64,000 nt of DNA. It comes from Salibaculum halophilum (lineage in GTDB: Bacteria > Pseudomonadota > Alphaproteobacteria > Rhodobacterales > Rhodobacteraceae). Below the pieces are notes generated by a model. That model made no database searches and was not told the origin of the DNA. It saw only the letters and a list, made by a program, of their open reading frames with translations. The stretch spans positions 123,960 through 187,959 of the forward strand of contig NZ_MSIT01000008.1 of the NCBI RefSeq assembly GCF_002094885.1, read 5' to 3'. The translations under genes and the position numbers were made by a program. Shown here one piece after another: positions 59,674 to 64,000 of this stretch (its first letter is position 1; every line of letters begins with the position of its first letter).

Positions 59674-59900
59674 CCGGCCGGCCCGTCAAGCACTCGCTCA
59701 CGCTGCGCGGGCACCGCACCAGCGTCTCGCTGGAAGAGGATTTCTGGCGTGAGTTTCGCCGCATCGCGGCGCAGCGCGGCCAGACGATCAACGGCCTGGC
59801 CATCGAGATCGACGAGGCCCGCGGTGACGTCGGCCTGGCCTCGGCGATCCGGGTTTTCGTGCTGGGGGCGGTCAAGGCCGAGGCGGACCCTGGCACCTGA
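59670..59900 (+). CDS. Ribbon-helix-helix domain protein
   Basis: A 76-residue protein of the RHH_4 type. The strand HSLTLRGHRTSVSLEEDFW and the helices REFRRIAAQRGQTINGLAIEIDEARG make a dimeric MetJ/Arc-like DNA-binding fold. The start is GTG 59670 overlapping the DUF4169 stop. Its target is unknown; the conserved fumC/DUF4169/RHH order suggests it acts with its small basic neighbour. It ends nine bases before the convergent P450. Confidence 0.85.
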   Translation: MTGRPVKHSLTLRGHRTSVSLEEDFWREFRRIAAQRGQTINGLAIEIDEARGDVGLASAIRVFVLGAVKAEADPGT

Positions 59901-59909
59901 CAAAGGCGG

Positions 59910-61277
59910 TCAGTCTGCGCGCCGGTCGAGCGTCAGCCAGATGCCGTCGCGCGACCGCACGGTCAGATGTGCCACGGGCACCGGGTCACGCCCCGCCACG
60001 GGGCGCAACCGATAGCGCCGCAGGATCATCGACAGCAGCAGCGGCCCCTCGACCATGGCGAACCCCGCCCCGGTGCAGACGCGCGGCCCCGCCGAGAAGG
60101 GGATATAGGCGTCGCGCTGGCAGGTCTTGCCGTTCTCCGTCTCCCAGCGGGCGGGGTCGAACCCGTCGGGATTGTCCCAAAGCCGGCTGTGCCGGTGCAG
60201 GTGCCAGGGCGAGAGCACGACCTGGCTGCCCGCGGGCGCGGTGCGGTCGCGCATCCGTTCCGCCTGGCAGGTCTCGCGCACCATCATCGGCACCGGCGGG
60301 TAGAGACGCAGCGCCTCGCGGAACACGTCGCGGCTGATCGTCAGTTGCGACATCACCTTGAAGTCGGGGCCCGCGTCCAGCGCCCGGGCCTCCTCCGCGA
60401 CCCTTTCCTGCCAGTCGGGATGCAGGGCCGCGAGGTAGAGCGTCCAGGCCAGGGCGCTGGCGCTTGTCTCGTGTCCGGCCAGAAAGAAGATAGCCACCTG
60501 GTCGACCATTTCGGCGGTGTCAAAACGGTCGCCGGTCTGCGGGTCGGCGGTGGTCATGATCTTGGTGGCCAGGTCGTCAGGCGCGGTTCCGGCCGCGATC
60601 TGCGCCATGCGATCCCTGGTCAACCGGGCGATCAGGGCGCGGATCGCATGCGCCGTCCGCTTGGTCTCAAGCCGGAAAAACCGCGGCATCCAGCGCGGCC
60701 CGCGCAGGAAGGCCGCCAGGTTCAGGATCGGCTGGGTGCGCTGGTGCGCGCGGAACTGGTCGAAGACCTGCCGGGCAACCGCGTGCTCGATTGGAATGGA
60801 AAACAGCGTGCGGAAGATGACATCGGCGGCGGCATGGCTCGTCTCGGGTTCGACGTCGAAGGGGCCGTCCTGCCCCGCCCGGCCAAACCGGTCCACCGCG
60901 GCCTCGCCCGCGGCCCACATGGCCGGAAAGGTATCGCGCAGCCGCCCGCCCTCGAAGGCGGGGTCGATGATGCGGCGCTGGCGTTTCCAGGTTGCGCCGT
61001 TGGTCAGGAACACGCTGTTTCCCAGCAGGGGGCGCAGCCCCGCGCCGATACGGTCGGACTTGGGAAAGTCGTCGGGCCGTTCCCTGAGAACCCGCCGCAC
61101 CAGCGTCGGGTCGTTGGCCAGGTAGGAGCGAAAGAACGGCGTGCGGAACTCGGCCATCCACGCGCGGTAGAGCTTGGCCGGCTGCGCCGACAGGATATCG
61201 GCGCGGAACAGCCGCAGGTAGCGCCACAGCGAGACCTTGTCAGGCCGAGAGGGCGGTTTCGGCGGGATCGGCGTCAT
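59910..61277 (-). CDS. Cytochrome P450 (second gene)
   Basis: A 455-residue P450 with AGHETS (267-272), the ExxR pair Glu321/Arg324 (EALR), and the haem loop FSAGPRVCTGAGFA with ligand Cys401. The sequence differs clearly from the P450 at 55089: it is longer and has a WKRQRR helix C and a haem loop of the class found in fatty-acid and sterol hydroxylases. No redox partner gene is near. I chose ATG 61277; the frame is open to 61313. It overlaps the preceding membrane hydrolase gene by 38 bases, so the two are coupled. Confidence 0.92.
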   Translation of the reverse strand: MTPIPPKPPSRPDKVSLWRYLRLFRADILSAQPAKLYRAWMAEFRTPFFRSYLANDPTLVRRVLRERPDDFPKSDRIGAGLRPLLGNSVFLTNGATWKRQRRIIDPAFEGGRLRDTFPAMWAAGEAAVDRFGRAGQDGPFDVEPETSHAAADVIFRTLFSIPIEHAVARQVFDQFRAHQRTQPILNLAAFLRGPRWMPRFFRLETKRTAHAIRALIARLTRDRMAQIAAGTAPDDLATKIMTTADPQTGDRFDTAEMVDQVAIFFLAGHETSASALAWTLYLAALHPDWQERVAEEARALDAGPDFKVMSQLTISRDVFREALRLYPPVPMMVRETCQAERMRDRTAPAGSQVVLSPWHLHRHSRLWDNPDGFDPARWETENGKTCQRDAYIPFSAGPRVCTGAGFAMVEGPLLLSMILRRYRLRPVAGRDPVPVAHLTVRSRDGIWLTLDRRAD

Positions 61278-62586
61278 GGGCCATGCTTGTGTATTTCGAA
61301 GCCGCGAGGTCAATGCGCGATTTCGACGGGGCGCGCCCCGCGAACCGGTGCGCCAGTGTCCGCGGCCCGGCGGTAATGCGGAAATAGTCGTAGGTCCCGG
61401 GCCGGTCGAAGGCGCAGAGATACTGGAAATGCAGCCGGAAGAACCGCCAGCGCAGGTCCTTCCAGCGCGCGGGCGAGAGCGTTTGCGTGAAGGCGGCCGA
61501 GATTACCAGCGGCCAGCGCTTCCCCGCCGGAGGCGCAACACCGGACACCGCCACCGGATCGCACAGTGCGAAGGCGCAGCCGTCGCCCGGGGCGGTGACG
61601 TCCACCCAGGCCAATTCGGCGCGCTGGCTCAGGTAGTGCAGGTCGGCGCGCAGGCGGTCGGCGCGCGGCAGGAACGACACCATGGGCACCACCTGGCCCA
61701 GGCTGAGAAAGGCCAGCTCGGGGCCGTCCTCGGGCACCTCGCCCGCGCGGATCAGGTCGGCCAGCAGCGAAACCGCCAGATGCGCGCCCGAGGAATGCCC
61801 GACCACCAGCACCTCGTCCACCGGGTCGCGCAGCGCGCGGGCGATCTCGGCGCGGAACGCGGCGATGCGCTGTTCCAGCTCGGGCGGGTTGGCGCCCATC
61901 CAGCGGGCGGAAAAGGCATAGTCGTGCATGAGGTAATAGGCGAAAAAGCGGCCGTCCCGGTGCTTGAACCAGGTCAGCACCCGCCAGGCCACCAGCCCCC
62001 CAAGCGCCCACATCAGCACGATCCTGGCCACGGCAAAAACGGTGTAATCCAGAGGCGGCGTGCCGGGCGGCGCCGGATAGCGCGCGTCGAGCCATCCCGT
62101 GACGGCCTCGAACCCCGCCGTCAGGCCCCAGCCCAGCCCCTGCGCGGCCACGACCGCGGCCAGCAGCGCCAGCAGCGCCTGGACGATCAGCATGCCCACG
62201 GGGTAGAGCGCGGCGATCACCGGCCCCTTGCGCAGCCGCATGAGCCGCCACAGCGCCCCGGTGCGGATATAGGCCCAGGAGGTCTGCACCAGCTGGCGGT
62301 AGGTCGCCGGGATGGACTTGCCCATCGAGCGGCGCACGATGTCCGACCAGACCAGCACGTCGATCTCGGCCTCGGTCCGCGTGCCGTCGATATGGCCCTC
62401 GGCGGTCCAGCCGAAGGTCTTGCCGCCCGGTTTGGGCGCGATGGAGACCGCATAGCCGGAAATCGCCGCCTGGTCGGCGGATTCGCTGCGGTAAAGCTCG
62501 CGGTAGCGGCGCGGGTGGATCGGATCATAGCCGGGGATGTAGAACACCCGGCGGCGCGCCACCTCGCGATTTGCGTCTCTGGCCAT
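61240..62586 (-). CDS. Membrane-associated alpha/beta-hydrolase-like protein
   Basis: A roughly 448-residue protein with a nucleophile elbow GHSSG in VVGHSSGAHLAVSLLADL (serine near residue 270), an N-terminal strand VFYIPGYDPIHPRRYRELY, and a hydrophobic middle block (about 125-220) with two to three probable membrane segments. I cannot assign a substrate. The GHSSG serine and a C-terminal Asp/His region suggest an active esterase or lipase. Start is ATG 62586; ATG 62604 is also possible. It overlaps the P450 gene, suggesting a joint role, perhaps on a lipid or terpenoid ester. Confidence 0.75.
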   Translation of the reverse strand: MARDANREVARRRVFYIPGYDPIHPRRYRELYRSESADQAAISGYAVSIAPKPGGKTFGWTAEGHIDGTRTEAEIDVLVWSDIVRRSMGKSIPATYRQLVQTSWAYIRTGALWRLMRLRKGPVIAALYPVGMLIVQALLALLAAVVAAQGLGWGLTAGFEAVTGWLDARYPAPPGTPPLDYTVFAVARIVLMWALGGLVAWRVLTWFKHRDGRFFAYYLMHDYAFSARWMGANPPELEQRIAAFRAEIARALRDPVDEVLVVGHSSGAHLAVSLLADLIRAGEVPEDGPELAFLSLGQVVPMVSFLPRADRLRADLHYLSQRAELAWVDVTAPGDGCAFALCDPVAVSGVAPPAGKRWPLVISAAFTQTLSPARWKDLRWRFFRLHFQYLCAFDRPGTYDYFRITAGPRTLAHRFAGRAPSKSRIDLAASKYTSMAHDADPAETALSA

Positions 62587-62723
62587 GGTCTGCGGTCCCG
62601 GCATCCTGGGAGTGCTGCGTGCGCGTCAGCCTAGCCGCGATTTCTGGCGAAAATAAGGGCACCCGGTTTCAGCCGGGCGGACGCGTTTTACGCAAAACGC
62701 GTCCCCGCGCCCGGCATCACCCC

Positions 62724-63482
62724 TCACCCCAGGGTGGCCAGCGCCGGGAACGCCTCCAGCAGCCAGTAGCTGAACGCGGTGAATTGCCCGGTGATCATCA
62801 TCACCCCCACCAGCACCAGCAGCGCGCCCGAGGTCTTCTCGATCGCGCCCATGTGGCGTTTCATCCAGGCCATGACCCCGGTCAGGCTGGGAAAGAAGGC
62901 CGCAACCAGAAGGAAGGGGATGCCGAGGCCCACGGCGTAGGCAGCCAGCATGGCGACACCGCGCCCGATGTCGGCCTCGGTCGCCGCCAGCCCCAGGATC
63001 GCGCCAAGGATGGGGCCAAGGCAGGGCGTCCAGCCAAAGGCGAAGGCCAGCCCCAGCACGTAGGCCCCCAGTGCCGTGCCGCCGCGGTCGCCCGCGTCCA
63101 CGCGCATCTCGCGGTCCATGAAGGCGACGCGGTAGAGCCCGAGGAAATGCAGGCCGAAGCCGATGATGACGATGCCCGCGCCGATCAGCATCCAGTCCTG
63201 GTAGGCCAGCAGCATCCGCCCCAGCCCCGAGGCGGCCGCCCCCAGCAGCAAAAAGATGGTCGACAGTCCCAGCACGAAGAACAGCGCCGCGCCCACCGCC
63301 TTTCGCCGAGAGGCGGCGTCACCTTCGCCCATGTCCGACAGGCTGACGCCGCCCATGTAGGCCAGGTAGGGCGGCACGATCGGCAGCACGCAGGGGCTGA
63401 GAAACGACAGCACCCCCGCCGATATGGCGATCAGCACCGCCGGCAGCAGCGAGGCGTCGAGAAAGGTTTCGGCGGCGAACAT
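62724..63482 (-). CDS. ccdA: Cytochrome c biogenesis thiol transporter CcdA
   Basis: CcdA carries electrons from cytoplasmic thioredoxin across the inner membrane to keep periplasmic thiols reduced, supporting cytochrome c maturation. The 252-residue protein has six predicted membrane helices with the two redox cysteines in LSPCVLPIVPPYLA (about 30) and GWTPCLGPILGA (about 153). It complements ccmE/F/H further left in the window. It is divergent from the TusA-family gene with a 126-base spacer. Confidence 0.94.
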   Translation of the reverse strand: MFAAETFLDASLLPAVLIAISAGVLSFLSPCVLPIVPPYLAYMGGVSLSDMGEGDAASRRKAVGAALFFVLGLSTIFLLLGAAASGLGRMLLAYQDWMLIGAGIVIIGFGLHFLGLYRVAFMDREMRVDAGDRGGTALGAYVLGLAFAFGWTPCLGPILGAILGLAATEADIGRGVAMLAAYAVGLGIPFLLVAAFFPSLTGVMAWMKRHMGAIEKTSGALLVLVGVMMITGQFTAFSYWLLEAFPALATLG

Positions 63483-63608
63483 GGCACCCCCCTGGTCGTT
63501 TCCCCCGACATAGCGATTGCGCGGGCCGAGGTCACGCCACGCTTTGTCACAGGGGCGTCAGGGGCGCGCGTCTGGACAAGCCGGGCGGTTTCGCGCATGG
63601 CCGGGGCC

Positions 63609-63845
63609 ATGACGACCGAGACCCACCTTGATGCCCGCGGGCTGAAATGCCCCCTGCCCGTTCTGCGCACCGGCAAGGTGCTGCGCAACATGGCGCCGGG
63701 GACGCGATTGCGCGTGCTGGCCGACGATCCTGTCGCCGTGGTCGATATACCGCACTTCTGCCATGAGGCCGGACACGCGCTGCTGAACCAGCGCGAGGAC
63801 GAGGGCCACCAGGTCTACGTGATCGAGCGCGGCCCGCGACCCTGA
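63609..63845 (+). CDS. TusA-family sulfur carrier
   Basis: A 78-residue TusA/SirA-like protein with the active cysteine in ARGLKCPLPVLRTGKVL and the usual beta-alpha-beta fold. TusA proteins relay sulfane sulfur to tRNA thiolation, molybdenum cofactor or other sinks. A second pair of features, HFCHEAGH, is typical of the extended family rather than E. coli TusA. I chose ATG 63609; ATG 63597 would add four residues. It ends 50 bases before the probable RNase E stop, on the opposite strand. Confidence 0.88.
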   Translation: MTTETHLDARGLKCPLPVLRTGKVLRNMAPGTRLRVLADDPVAVVDIPHFCHEAGHALLNQREDEGHQVYVIERGPRP

Positions 63846-63894
63846 CCGCGGCGGCCCCGCCGCGCCCCGCAAGGCACGGCGGTTCAGGTTGGCG

Positions 63895-64000
63895 TCAGCG
63901 GCCAAGCGCCCACCAGCCGCGCCGCTTGGGCTTGGCCGGTTTGTCGGACGCAGTCTCGGCCGGCTCGGCCCGTGCGGCAGGCGCGGGCTCGGCGGCAGGG
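63895..64000 (-). CDS. C-terminal end of a probable ribonuclease E (cut by window end)
   Basis: A minus-strand frame enters the window at base 64000 and stops with TGA at 63897-63895. The visible tail is Pro/Ala/Glu-rich and ends AKPKRRGWWALGR. Such a tail resembles the C-terminus of RNase E/G in Rhodobacteraceae, but only about 34 codons are visible, so the call is a guess from composition and ending. Any protein with a low-complexity tail could also fit. Confidence 0.4.
   Translation of the reverse strand, partial: PAAEPAPAARAEPAETASDKPAKPKRRGWWALGR

Overview
The window is a stretch of chromosome from a GC-rich alphaproteobacterium, most likely in the Rhodobacteraceae/Roseobacter lineage. 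The sequence evidence is a Shemin-type 5-aminolevulinate synthase with its PLP lysine at K248, a LexA gene preceded by the alphaproteobacterial SOS box GAAC-N7-GAAC, an alpha-type SspB, the fumC/DUF4169/ribbon-helix-helix trio, and a holin/endolysin pair of the gene-transfer-agent (GTA) type. Almost all of it is dense core gene content. I see no insertion sequence, prophage, CRISPR array, rRNA operon or replication origin.

Layout. 1-6.7 kb: 3' end of moeA, SOS-regulated lexA, a palindrome-rich intergenic stretch, comEC (minus), gltX and gltA. 6.7-18.1 kb: a long minus-strand block. In transcription order it holds a fused indolepyruvate:ferredoxin oxidoreductase, a PlsC-like acyltransferase, murI, argC, ccmE, an endolysin and holin, ccmF, ccmH and a PaaG-like enoyl-CoA isomerase. 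A divergent LysR gene at 18.2 kb shares a 21-bp dyad with the oxidoreductase. 19.4-25.7 kb: purL, a Cys-rich protein, bolA, a small membrane protein and the monothiol glutaredoxin grxD, then a three-gene polar amino-acid ABC transporter. 25.7-30.9 kb: a coiled-coil gene with zapA (minus), tkt, a frameshifted glycosyltransferase-like gene and a DUF2189 membrane protein. 30.9-37.2 kb (minus): prfB, PBP1A, an AmiC-type amidase and an aminotransferase. 37.4-38.7 kb: a DsbA-like protein and a cysteine-free paralogue.

38.8-42.6 kb (minus): ispG, rodZ and hemA, the last divergent from an M20 dipeptidase and an S41-like protein. 45.5-50 kb: a tiny membrane protein with a dyad-overlapped promoter, four tRNA genes (two Asp-GTC, Val-TAC, Val-CAC), an HU-like protein with a low-complexity N-terminal extension, and lon. 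50-57.5 kb: a small secreted protein, tgt, a retropepsin-like/RimK fusion, sufT, a sufA-type carrier, a TfoX-domain protein, tpiA, a P450 and chrA. 57.5-64 kb: sspB, fumC with its two tiny partners, a second P450 overlapping a membrane alpha/beta-hydrolase, ccdA, a TusA-family gene and the last codons of a probable RNase E.

Shared themes are envelope building (murI, PBP1A, amidase, RodZ, ZapA, acyltransferase), thiol and cytochrome c biogenesis (ccmE/F/H, ccdA, DsbA-like proteins, grxD), Fe-S assembly (sufT, sufA, bolA-grxD) and central carbon metabolism (gltA, tkt, tpiA, fumC). The least ordinary elements are the GTA-type lysis pair inside a cytochrome c maturation gene row, the RimB-like/RimK fusion, the tandem DsbA pair with one active-site-less copy, a single-base frameshift in a T-run, and three regulatory dyads. 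Nothing here amounts to a clearly new system. These are specific, checkable oddities in a conserved backbone.
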